Source: Lachnospiraceae bacterium (GTDB lineage Bacteria > Bacillota > Clostridia > Lachnospirales > Lachnospiraceae). Taken from it: 64,000 bases of DNA. Of this stretch, positions 35,956 through 44,079 are shown in pieces. The notes beneath the pieces are model-generated. The model saw only the letters and a list, made by a program, of their open reading frames with translations, was not told the DNA's origin and did not search any database. Both the position numbers and the translations under genes were made by a program. Every line of letters begins with the position of its first letter. Position 1 is the first letter of the stretch. The DNA lies in contig JAFUIR010000004.1 in assembly GCA_017468395.1 (NCBI GenBank), forward strand, positions 62,001 through 126,000. The letters run 5' to 3'.

Positions 35956-37215
35956 TTACATCAAAGGATTCTTGTAAAATTCACAAAATTCTTCGTAGCC
36001 TTCCTGCTGCAACTGTTCCTTCTGGAACTTCTTGTTTTTGTTCATGCGGACAACAAGTACTTTTTTACCCTCTTTTCTCTCTTCCTGAGCCTTGGCAATA
36101 ATCTCGCAAAGTCTCTCACCTGCCACACCTTTTTCAATCAGGTATGCCACCTTGGATGCCTTTGTGGGCACCTGGAAGCCTTTTTCCATAAGAAGCAGGA
36201 TAATTCTCTCAAAACCGATGGAAAATCCGCAGGCAGGAACATCATTGCCCGTAAAGTTTCCAACCATTTTGTCATATCTTCCGCCACCGCCGCAGCTGCC
36301 GCCAAATTCCGGCATGGCAATCTCAAAAATAGTTCCTGTATAGTAAGACATCCCCCTTACAAGGGTGGGGTCAAATACCAGTTCAAAGGTATCTGCCTTT
36401 GTGGCACATACGCTGTCAATAATTTCCTTAAAGGACTCCATTACCTCGCTGTCCAAATACTCTGCCAATTTGTCCATGAGGAAAGCCACACCATCCGCAC
36501 GGTTTTCAATTTCCACAAACAAATCCAAATATTTATCGCACTGTTCCTTACTGTATCCGTCTTTTAACAGTTCTTCTTTTACGCCGTCCACACCAATCTT
36601 GTCCATCTTATCCAGAGTGATAAACACGCTGTCATAGGATTCCTCGGGAAAACCTGCGTAAGCCGCCATAGCCTTCAAAATACGTCTGTCGTTGATGCGG
36701 ATTTGAAAATTATTAAAGCCCAGATTGGTCAGGGTCGTGGTAGTTGCCAAAATCAGTTCTATTTCAGCCAAATTAGACGCCTCGCCCAAAATATCAATGT
36801 CGCACTGCATAAACTGGCGGTATCTGCCCCTTTGAGGTCTGTCCGCACGCCATACATTTCCCATCTGAAGAGCCTTAAAGGGACTGGGAAGTTGTGCAGC
36901 ATTGTTTGAGTAATAGCGCACCAGAGGCACTGTCAAATCATAGCGCAAACCGCCATCCACCAAATCACTTTCTGTTTCTGCGGTTTCCAGATTTAATTTT
37001 TCCCCGCGCTTTAAAATTTTAAATATCAGTTTTTCATTTTCACCGCCCTGCTTATTGCTCAAGTTCGCAATATTTTCCACGCAGGGGGTTTCAATGGATG
37101 TAAATCCGAATTTACCATAAGTTTCTTTGATTACGCCGATTACATAATCCCGCACCTGCATTTCCGCAGGCAAAATATCTTTCATACCGGTTACCGGTTT
37201 CTTGCTAAGCGCCAT
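35956..37215 (-). CDS. hisS: Histidyl-tRNA synthetase
   Basis: Class II synthetase charging tRNA-His. 419 residues. Seen: GMKDILP near the N-terminus, motif 2 WRADRPQRGRYRQFMQCD, LVRGMSYYTGTIFEI, GGGGRYDKMVGNF and motif 3 GFSIGFERI; C-terminal anticodon domain (about 330-419). GAGGAG precedes the ATG. The gap to the next gene upstream is only 75 bases, so no full T-box leader is present. Confidence 0.97.
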   Translation of the reverse strand: MALSKKPVTGMKDILPAEMQVRDYVIGVIKETYGKFGFTSIETPCVENIANLSNKQGGENEKLIFKILKRGEKLNLETAETESDLVDGGLRYDLTVPLVRYYSNNAAQLPSPFKALQMGNVWRADRPQRGRYRQFMQCDIDILGEASNLAEIELILATTTTLTNLGFNNFQIRINDRRILKAMAAYAGFPEESYDSVFITLDKMDKIGVDGVKEELLKDGYSKEQCDKYLDLFVEIENRADGVAFLMDKLAEYLDSEVMESFKEIIDSVCATKADTFELVFDPTLVRGMSYYTGTIFEIAMPEFGGSCGGGGRYDKMVGNFTGNDVPACGFSIGFERIILLLMEKGFQVPTKASKVAYLIEKGVAGERLCEIIAKAQEERKEGKKVLVVRMNKNKKFQKEQLQQEGYEEFCEFYKNPLM

Positions 37216-37290
37216 GCTCTATCTCCTCATCTGCTGTCCAACGCATCACAGCAATTTCTTTATGTTCTGTTTACTTACAAGATTTTACAC

Positions 37291-38283
37291 TTATTTTTCT
37301 ACGATTGCAAGAGCACACATTGCTTTTGTTAATCCTTCATAAATATCATCCTCTTGCAGAATTGCAGAAAAAAACTTTTTAACCTCAACCAGACTGTTTA
37401 CCATACCACAGGTATCAATTTCAGCAAGCATCATTGCCGCATATGCCGCACGATAGCTAAATAACAACGGCAGATTGTCCCAATAGTGCTCATCACATTT
37501 GTGATTCAGCCCATATCCGAGTTTAAAATAAGGCATTATTTCCTCATGTATTACTTTCCGGCAGTCTTTTCCTTTCCCAAATCCGCTTATAAAACAAGCC
37601 TGGATAAAACTGGCAACATCATACAAATAATTGGCATAGCAGCAGCCGTCAAAATCAAACAGCCATATATTATTTGCTTCCACAAAGAAATTGTTTGCAT
37701 GAAAATCACCGTGACAAAGCCCGTAAATTCCTATGCTTTTTGGCAAAGAATTTACTTTTTCCTCAATAATATTAATTCTGTTTTGGACGTCTGGTTCCAG
37801 TTTGTCCCATATTTTTTTCTTCTGTTCGCTAAAGGAATCCTTCAGGGTTCTTCTCTGATAATTCATTCCTATTTCCCGCTCATCGGTACTTACATGATGA
37901 ATCATTCCAAGCAGTTCTCCCACACAAATAAAGAACATAGGGGTCATTTCTGTTGTCACCTGTATATTTCCCCTGGCTGCCCGGAACATACTGGCACGGT
38001 ATGATACATCATCTATTTCAAATTCTTCCAAAAGATTACCCTTTAGAGAAATACTTGGTTCGCAGATTGTCTGCTTAAACTGCTTTAAATCATCTACCCA
38101 CATTAATTCACTAAGAATTTCTTTTCTGGTTTTTTTAGGCGTTTTACTGACACGAATCATATAGGGATGATTGGGAAATATAAATGCATAGTTTTGAGTG
38201 GAGAAATGACATTTTGCTTCATCAATGTCCACCCCATAACATTCCAATAACACTTCCCGAATTTTTGCTTTTTCTTCATCCAT
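37291..38283 (-). CDS. Aminoglycoside-phosphotransferase/choline-kinase-like protein
   Basis: 330-residue small-molecule kinase fold. Seen: catalytic loop LCHGDFHANNFF (about 190-201) and metal Asp in WLFDFDGCCYANYLYDVAS (about 209-212), the standard APH Brenner and DFG-like motifs. The substrate is unknown: members of this family phosphorylate aminoglycosides, choline, homoserine, fructosamine and others, and the protein does not resemble a named resistance enzyme. The N-terminal ATP-binding beta region (about 20-70) is poorly conserved. It lies between hisS and a condensation-like acyltransferase gene. Confidence 0.82.
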   Translation of the reverse strand: MDEEKAKIREVLLECYGVDIDEAKCHFSTQNYAFIFPNHPYMIRVSKTPKKTRKEILSELMWVDDLKQFKQTICEPSISLKGNLLEEFEIDDVSYRASMFRAARGNIQVTTEMTPMFFICVGELLGMIHHVSTDEREIGMNYQRRTLKDSFSEQKKKIWDKLEPDVQNRINIIEEKVNSLPKSIGIYGLCHGDFHANNFFVEANNIWLFDFDGCCYANYLYDVASFIQACFISGFGKGKDCRKVIHEEIMPYFKLGYGLNHKCDEHYWDNLPLLFSYRAAYAAMMLAEIDTCGMVNSLVEVKKFFSAILQEDDIYEGLTKAMCALAIVEK

Positions 38284-38327
38284 ACTCTCTCATCCCTTTC
38301 TATCCGTAAATCTTGCCTGCTTTTCTT

Positions 38328-39659
38328 TTAGAAATCAGCATACGCCTCCTCAAAATCTTCCTTCCTGTTACAGACACACGGAATCCCTTCCTGCGCAAAC
38401 AAATCTCTCAATCTGCCAACATAGGGGTCATTTTTTAGGTGCGTGCAATAACTGATATGATAATGCCGGTCCCATTTTGCAATTTCAAGGATAACGGGTA
38501 TGGTATTTGCAGAAAGAATGAGGTAACTGTCCCGGATGTGCCGGTTAATGTCTTTGCCGTAATCCACCTCGCCCAGATAACTGAAGCCGTAAGTGTATTT
38601 GGTGCCACTTTGTTTGTTGACCTTTGCGGCATAAACTCTTTTTTCTTCCAGTGTCGGAAACTGTTCCTCCAAAACCTTATTAAATTTCTGCAATTTTTGT
38701 GCCCCGCCCAGAATACGCTCCTTACGGATGCCCTCCATAATCATATCCCTGCCGGCTCTAAGCTGCTGTGACCAGGAAAGACTTCTGATTTTTTCATCAT
38801 ACCACACCGGAATCGTGGCAACGCAGCATCGCAGCGTCTCTTTTGCTCCATACGCCTCTCTTGCATTGACCGCCAGGGCTGCCACCACCGGTTCTGTCTT
38901 TCTCTTATTTTGCTCAGCAATGACACGGTTCATAAACATGGTAAATACGGCACTGCGGCTGGAGCCGTGTTTTTGCATATATTCATCAAACTCCCCTGCA
39001 CTTACCAGCAATTCATACTGCAAACACATATGCTCCGACTCTATTTGCTCATCAGGGAGCTTAAATGCACGGTCATATTCATAAGTCCCGTCCGGGACAA
39101 TGATTTCCTCATCTTTCACAAATTCAAGACTGTCTGCATATTCTCTCGGGTCCTCCAAGGTATCCTTCAAAATAACATTCTTAGGAAGATGATTTGGTTT
39201 GCCATATTTCTTTTCGACATAATAATACAACAGAGTTTTCTGAAAAGCAATGATTCCCATGCCGTCAGACACACCATGGAAAAAATCAATTGTTATTGTA
39301 TCCCCATGATAACCAATCCGGGTCATATGCCCATGATTTTCGGGTGTGCAGACAGTACGAAGACACCCGTCATCAAAATGAATGACAGGTGTCTGCATAT
39401 TTTCCGTCAAATAAAGAAACTGTTTATCACCGGTAACCGAAAGTCTAAAAACCCTAAGTCTGCCCATAGCAACTTGGGCTGCATATTGCAAACACTCCGG
39501 ATCCACCGGTTCCTTTAATACGATTTTGGAACAAACCATGTTATTTTGCTTGCATGTCTTCTTGTAATACCGCATTCCGTCAAGAATTTTCATCCGCCCT
39601 TTGTCATCGAACAGATTGGAAAATCTATCATCCGCACATGCAGTTTTCTTGTTTTCCAT
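38328..39659 (-). CDS. Condensation/CoA-dependent acyltransferase-like protein
   Basis: 443-residue protein of the chloramphenicol-acetyltransferase-like fold. Seen: the active-site motif appears as FFHGVSDGMG (about 131-140), i.e. the second His and the DG of HHxxxDG with Phe in place of the first His; VYAAKVNKQSG and a DFGWG-like SYLGEVDYGKD region sit further on. No carrier, adenylation or thioesterase domain is attached. It may be a stand-alone alcohol or amine O/N-acyltransferase, or a degenerate NRPS-type condensation domain. Substrate unknown. GAGGAG precedes the ATG. Confidence 0.72.
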   Translation of the reverse strand: MENKKTACADDRFSNLFDDKGRMKILDGMRYYKKTCKQNNMVCSKIVLKEPVDPECLQYAAQVAMGRLRVFRLSVTGDKQFLYLTENMQTPVIHFDDGCLRTVCTPENHGHMTRIGYHGDTITIDFFHGVSDGMGIIAFQKTLLYYYVEKKYGKPNHLPKNVILKDTLEDPREYADSLEFVKDEEIIVPDGTYEYDRAFKLPDEQIESEHMCLQYELLVSAGEFDEYMQKHGSSRSAVFTMFMNRVIAEQNKRKTEPVVAALAVNAREAYGAKETLRCCVATIPVWYDEKIRSLSWSQQLRAGRDMIMEGIRKERILGGAQKLQKFNKVLEEQFPTLEEKRVYAAKVNKQSGTKYTYGFSYLGEVDYGKDINRHIRDSYLILSANTIPVILEIAKWDRHYHISYCTHLKNDPYVGRLRDLFAQEGIPCVCNRKEDFEEAYADF

Positions 39660-39725
39660 GGCAAATTCTCCTCACATTTTCACTTGTACGCCGCTAAACG
39701 CTCCCCCTCAAAGATTCATATTATT

Positions 39726-41675
39726 TTAGGGAATTGTCAATTCCCAGCCCACCAGAATCAGTCTCGGATTTTTTATCAGACCACTGTTGCACGAAACAAT
39801 ATCCTCCACAGTACAGCCGTATTTTCTGGAAAGCCCCCAAAGAGTATCGCCTTTTTGTACTGTATAAACCGCTTCCGCCGCTTTTTCAGCCTCACACATC
39901 GTAATGCGTCCGCTACCTTTTACGGTACTGTAATCCACAGTAAATCCGGGATACTTGACTGCCAACGGAGAATTGCCGGCACCCACCGTATCATTCTCAA
40001 AAGCCTGAACATAATTAGCCAAAACCAAATAATCTTCCATTACATAATCCAGAACATTTACTGCCCCCTCAAACATGGCAAAACCATCTCCCAGATTACG
40101 GAGAGTATAATTGTATCCTGCCAGATTGTATGTAGCATCCAAATCCAGTTCATCCCATGCACCGGTTTCTTTATTATAAACCTTTACATCATGAACCCGG
40201 TATGCCCCTGTGGGACCACCTGTCCATACCCCTTTATCATCCGCACGGACTGTAGATGCAACAGCAGTGTTGATACAATAAGTCAATCCAGATACTTGCA
40301 GGAAACCGCCGTTTTCACCATTTCCGGCTTCCTTTGCCCCCCATTCCAAGGCATCCAGAATCTGCTGCCCTGTAACGGACTGCAAACAGGCCACGTTACC
40401 AAAAGTATGAATTTCCTTACAGGTCTGATAACTGATATCTCCGGTAATCGTAGTTTTATTTCGGATACCGCCACCATTCATAAAAGCAATATCCACATCC
40501 ATATCCATGTTATCAAAAAGATAGTACAGAGCGTCAGCAGTAAAATCGCCGTTATTGGTTTCCTGACTACGCACCAGCCTGTTTCCACCCTCATCATAGT
40601 TTGCAAAATTCACACTGACACTGCCGATTTTCTTCTCCAACTGTTCGCTAATCTCTGAAATCCACGCATCCTTAATCGCCTTAACTTCCGCATCAGAGAG
40701 GACTTCCTTTCCCAAATACAGTTCAGAAGATAATTCATATCCCTCTACCGTCTCTCCATCCTTGGCAAGAATCTCCTCACACTCAATCAAATCTGTCTTT
40801 ACAGCACCTGTTTCATCATCAATCACCATCATACCAATGCGGTCGAAATATTCTCCGGTTTGTGTAAGCAGGACACTATGGCCATCCTCATCGGTTGCCA
40901 CTCTGCCTTCCACGGTAGAATGGGAATGACCGTCGATAAAAGCATCCAGACCACAGGTATTGGCAATTACATCTTCACTGGTCCATGGCTTGGAAGAAGC
41001 ATCGTCCCCCAAATGGCCCAGTGCAATCACTGTAGTAGCACCGGCAGCCTCCGCTTCATCAATAGCTGTCTGCACAGCCGTATACAGTTCTTCACCATCA
41101 TTTCCACCGGCAATATCGTAAATATAATTACCATTAGCATCCTGGAAATAAAAGGGGGTAGACTTAGTAAAGGTCTCCGGTGTGGTAATTCCAATGAAAG
41201 CAATCTTCTCTTCCCCGCATGTAAACATTTTCCAACCATCCAGCACAGTCTCACCGCAGACACCGTCCTTTTCATGATGGAAATTGCAGGAAACATAGGG
41301 AAACTCCGCCCATGAAACCACATCAAAAAAGCCATCCATTCCGTAGTCAATCTCATGGTTTCCCGGCGTTGCCAGGTCATAACCGGCAGCGTTCATCAAT
41401 TTAACGATGGATGCGCCCTTATCCATAGAACCATAGGCAGTTCCCTGTACATGATCCCCCGCATCCACGAGCAGAACATGCTCATACTGTGTCTCCAGTT
41501 CATCCTTAAGTGCCGCAATTACATCATAACTCAGAACACCGTCAATATAGGTATGTACGTCATTGGTGTACAGAATCACTGTATCCTTATCTTTTGCCTC
41601 TTCTTTGGCCGAAACAGGCACAACCAAACCGGCGCACAACACCATGGTCATAAATAATGTAAAAATCTTTCGCAT
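39726..41675 (-). CDS. Secreted 5'-nucleotidase/UDP-sugar hydrolase-type protein with LysM tail
   Basis: Exported phosphatase that probably releases nucleosides and phosphate from nucleotides at the cell wall. 649 residues from MRKIFTLFMTMVLC. Seen: signal peptide with cleavage near VSA; metallophosphatase domain with LYTNDVHTYIDG, DAGDHVQG, TPGNHEIDYGMDG and ALGHLGDD; C-terminal 5'-nucleotidase domain with RSQETNNGDFTADAL and MNGGGIRNKT; and a LysM domain at the very end (YTVQKGDTLWGLSRKYG). The start at 41675 follows GAGGAGAGG; an upstream in-frame ATG at 41714 would spoil the signal peptide. The LysM points to peptidoglycan retention. Confidence 0.92.
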   Translation of the reverse strand: MRKIFTLFMTMVLCAGLVVPVSAKEEAKDKDTVILYTNDVHTYIDGVLSYDVIAALKDELETQYEHVLLVDAGDHVQGTAYGSMDKGASIVKLMNAAGYDLATPGNHEIDYGMDGFFDVVSWAEFPYVSCNFHHEKDGVCGETVLDGWKMFTCGEEKIAFIGITTPETFTKSTPFYFQDANGNYIYDIAGGNDGEELYTAVQTAIDEAEAAGATTVIALGHLGDDASSKPWTSEDVIANTCGLDAFIDGHSHSTVEGRVATDEDGHSVLLTQTGEYFDRIGMMVIDDETGAVKTDLIECEEILAKDGETVEGYELSSELYLGKEVLSDAEVKAIKDAWISEISEQLEKKIGSVSVNFANYDEGGNRLVRSQETNNGDFTADALYYLFDNMDMDVDIAFMNGGGIRNKTTITGDISYQTCKEIHTFGNVACLQSVTGQQILDALEWGAKEAGNGENGGFLQVSGLTYCINTAVASTVRADDKGVWTGGPTGAYRVHDVKVYNKETGAWDELDLDATYNLAGYNYTLRNLGDGFAMFEGAVNVLDYVMEDYLVLANYVQAFENDTVGAGNSPLAVKYPGFTVDYSTVKGSGRITMCEAEKAAEAVYTVQKGDTLWGLSRKYGCTVEDIVSCNSGLIKNPRLILVGWELTIP

Positions 41676-41992
41676 ATAAAAACCTCTCCTCAATTTAACC
41701 TGCTTTCCATACAATCAGTTACAACTTATGTATGCCGGAATATGACCCCTCATACCCCTCCAAGAATTTAACATACTTTTTTCTCTTTTTGTGTGTCTGC
41801 GCATATTTCGACTTATTTTGCGCATATTTTATTGCAGGCAACTCATATAAAATAAATTGTAATACTACTTTCCTTTTTTGTAAATGTGTTTCGTTTTTTA
41901 GTTCCCTAAGCCCATATGATTTTTACTTCACGAAACAAACTATTTATGGTATATTTATATTATAAACAGAAATATGAATGGGAGGTTTCCAC
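41676..41992. other. Non-coding intergenic region upstream of divergent genes
   Basis: About 317 bases between the nucleotidase (minus) and the LytTR regulator (plus). No coding frame is convincing. It holds the paired direct repeat at 41798-41829 and AT-rich promoter-like sequence on both strands; no strong promoter could be fixed. No short AgrD-like peptide frame was found. Confidence 0.5.
41798..41829 (+). promoter_or_regulatory. Two 11-bp direct repeats, 21 bp apart (possible LytTR site)
   Basis: TGCGCATATTT occurs at 41798-41808 and 41819-41829, a 21-bp pitch. LytTR regulators such as AgrA bind direct repeats with about this spacing. The sites lie between the LytTR gene and the divergent nucleotidase, so either may be the target. 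Confidence 0.5.
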
Positions 41993-42718
41993 GTGAAAAT
42001 TGCCATTTGTGATGACGAAGCACTATGTCGCACACAACTTATTACACTGTTAAAAGAATATATTAATGCACACGAAGTTCAGGAAATATCGTATGCCGCT
42101 TTTTCCCGTGCCGAGGATTTGCTTGCAACTCGCGAGGCACAGGGCAGTTTTGATGTCTATATTCTGGACATTATGATGCCGGATACAAACGGTATTGATC
42201 TTGGGGTAAAACTTCGCAAGAAAGGGGACGATGGTATCATTATCTATCTGACTTCCAGCAAGGAGTTTGCCATCGATTCTTATAGTGCAAAAGCTTCCGG
42301 TTATCTGTTAAAACCAGTCTTGCCGCAGCATTTAACTTCTGCCCTGGAAGAAGCATATGCTACTGTAGTAAACAAAACGCAGGACGGCACTTTTGTCAAA
42401 ACAAAAGCCGGTCTTGTGCGAATACCGTTTGACAGTATTTTATATGTGGAACTGTGTAAGCGTACTGCCATTTACCATCTTACAAACAACAAAACCGAAG
42501 AAAGCACATCCCTTCGCATTCCTTTTGCAGAATCCATGCAGGAGTTGCTTAAAGATAAACGTTTCATACTTTGTGCCCAAGGTATTTTAGTAAATCTTAG
42601 TCATATTGTGCGAATCGAAGATACTCAGGTATTCTTTTCCGGAAACCATAATGTATATTTCAGTTCCAAGATATGCAAAACCCTTCGTTCCCAGTGGACA
42701 GATTTTTATTTCAGTTAA
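41993..42718 (+). CDS. LytTR-family response regulator (AgrA/VirR-like)
   Basis: 241 residues. Receiver domain (about 1-120) with ICDDEA (acidic pocket), DVYILDIMMPDTNG (phospho-Asp), and LLKPV; LytTR DNA-binding domain (about 135-240) with beta-rich repeats and SLRIPFAESMQELL. The start is a GTG: GGGAGG is seven bases upstream, whereas an upstream ATG at 41978 overlaps the ribosome site. It is followed by a GHKL kinase, giving an AgrCA-type pair. No AgrB or AgrD homologue is nearby, so the signal is unknown. Confidence 0.92.
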   Translation: MKIAICDDEALCRTQLITLLKEYINAHEVQEISYAAFSRAEDLLATREAQGSFDVYILDIMMPDTNGIDLGVKLRKKGDDGIIIYLTSSKEFAIDSYSAKASGYLLKPVLPQHLTSALEEAYATVVNKTQDGTFVKTKAGLVRIPFDSILYVELCKRTAIYHLTNNKTEESTSLRIPFAESMQELLKDKRFILCAQGILVNLSHIVRIEDTQVFFSGNHNVYFSSKICKTLRSQWTDFYFS

Positions 42719-42735
42719 TATCAGGAGAAATACCA

Positions 42736-44016
42736 ATGATAATACTCAGAGATTTATCCGTACTTTCTGCTCTTTTTTTTCGCTTGTTTACACTTTACTA
42801 CTTATTTGAGTCACGCTATCCCAAAAGGAAAACCATTTTGTTATTCTCCCTGACACTGCTTCCCCTTACTCTCGCAAATTTTGTCATATTCTTACAGACC
42901 GGGCCGCAAATTTATATGACCTTACTTCTGCTCACTTTAAGTCTTCCAAGTTTAATCATTCTTGGCTTTTTGACAAAGAACCTCGACGGACGTTTTGTCT
43001 TTACACAGTGTCTGGTAGACACAATCACCATTGAAATCGTGGATATTACCAATATTATTGAATATTATCTCCCAGGCAACGGATATCTTTTCACATTCTT
43101 TTCAAGAGTTATTACTTATTTAGTTCTGTCTTTGGTGACACATAAATATATCCGTCCCATTTACCGTGAGGTCCAGCAGACTGTGAAAAAAGGATGGCAC
43201 ATTTTTGCCGTTACGGCGCTTACCTTTTATATTGCAATCTCACTTTTTATGAGTTACCCTACCCTGGTAACGGAGCGTCCCCATCAGATACCCGCACTCC
43301 TTTTATTATTTGTGCTTATGCCCATTGTATATTTCAATATCTTTAAAATGTTAAGACAACAACAAATAAACTATGAAATATCCGAGCAGAAAAATATACT
43401 GCGCATACAGGTGGAATCCATGACAGAGCGTGTAAAAGAAGTGGTCTGCGCTTCCCAAAACTTCCGCATAGAACGTCATGATCTCAAACATAAAATTCAA
43501 ACCATCGCAGGACTTTTGGAAAACAAAAAATATGATGAAATCCGTTCTCTGCTGGCAGAATACGACTCTGCCATTGATGCAACGCAGGTAAATCATTACT
43601 GCACCAATGTGGTCATAGACACCGTGCTGTCCTCCTATCTGCAAAAAGCAGAGCAAAAGGATATTACTGTCAAAACAAAACTGAATTTCCCTATGGTTCT
43701 TCCTGTGCCGGAAACAGATTTGTCCATCGTATTTGCAAATGCCATAGACAATGCTATCTATGCCTGTGAAAAACTTCCTGTGAAAGAACGTTTCTTAGAA
43801 ATACAAGTACTGACTTCTCCCCGGTTCATGTTCCAAATCAGCAATTCCTTTAGCGGAGTGGTTACTTTTGACCAAAACAATCTCCCTGTCTGCCAGATGG
43901 AAGGCCATGGGATAGGCACCCGTTCAATTGCTACTTTCTGCAATAAACACGGTGCATACTATGAATTCAAAACCAGAGAAAACATTTTTATTTTGCAGAT
44001 TGTATTTCCCAATTAA
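42736..44016 (+). CDS. GHKL-type sensor histidine kinase (AgrC-like)
   Basis: 426-residue sensor kinase paired with the LytTR regulator. Six to seven hydrophobic segments over residues 1-200, then a coiled coil, HisKA-like motif RHDLKHKIQTIAGLLENKKY (probable phospho-His 248), N box FANAIDNAIYACEKL, and GHGIGTRSIATFC G-box. AGGAG lies before the ATG at 42736, 17 bases after the regulator stop; the longer frame from 42673 runs into the regulator gene. The membrane part is what AgrC-class receptors use for peptide detection, but the ligand is not known. Confidence 0.9.
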   Translation: MIILRDLSVLSALFFRLFTLYYLFESRYPKRKTILLFSLTLLPLTLANFVIFLQTGPQIYMTLLLLTLSLPSLIILGFLTKNLDGRFVFTQCLVDTITIEIVDITNIIEYYLPGNGYLFTFFSRVITYLVLSLVTHKYIRPIYREVQQTVKKGWHIFAVTALTFYIAISLFMSYPTLVTERPHQIPALLLLFVLMPIVYFNIFKMLRQQQINYEISEQKNILRIQVESMTERVKEVVCASQNFRIERHDLKHKIQTIAGLLENKKYDEIRSLLAEYDSAIDATQVNHYCTNVVIDTVLSSYLQKAEQKDITVKTKLNFPMVLPVPETDLSIVFANAIDNAIYACEKLPVKERFLEIQVLTSPRFMFQISNSFSGVVTFDQNNLPVCQMEGHGIGTRSIATFCNKHGAYYEFKTRENIFILQIVFPN

Positions 44017-44040
44017 CAAATCAAGAACACTATTCCAGAA

Positions 44041-44079
44041 AAAAACTCCGGTGAAAATCTCCCGGAGTTTCGTTTTTAT
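44041..44079 (+). terminator. Terminator between convergent kinase genes
   Basis: AAACTCCGG and CCGGAGTTT pair around a short loop, followed by CGTTTTTAT. It serves the plus-strand GHKL kinase; its T-tract overlaps the stop of the converging hybrid kinase gene. Confidence 0.88.

Noticed and set aside
35921-37290. T-box or other tRNA-responsive leader for hisS/aspS
   Set aside because: Upstream gaps are only 35 and 75 bases, too short for a T-box, and no AGGGTGGNACCGCG-like element was seen.
38284-38327. Antibiotic resistance gene call for the APH-like neighbour
   Set aside because: The generic kinase motifs do not identify a resistance subtype, and the neighbourhood has no mobile resistance context.
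39546-40658. 370-codon plus-strand open frame opposite the nucleotidase
   Set aside because: Shadow frame crossing the boundary of two well-supported minus-strand genes.
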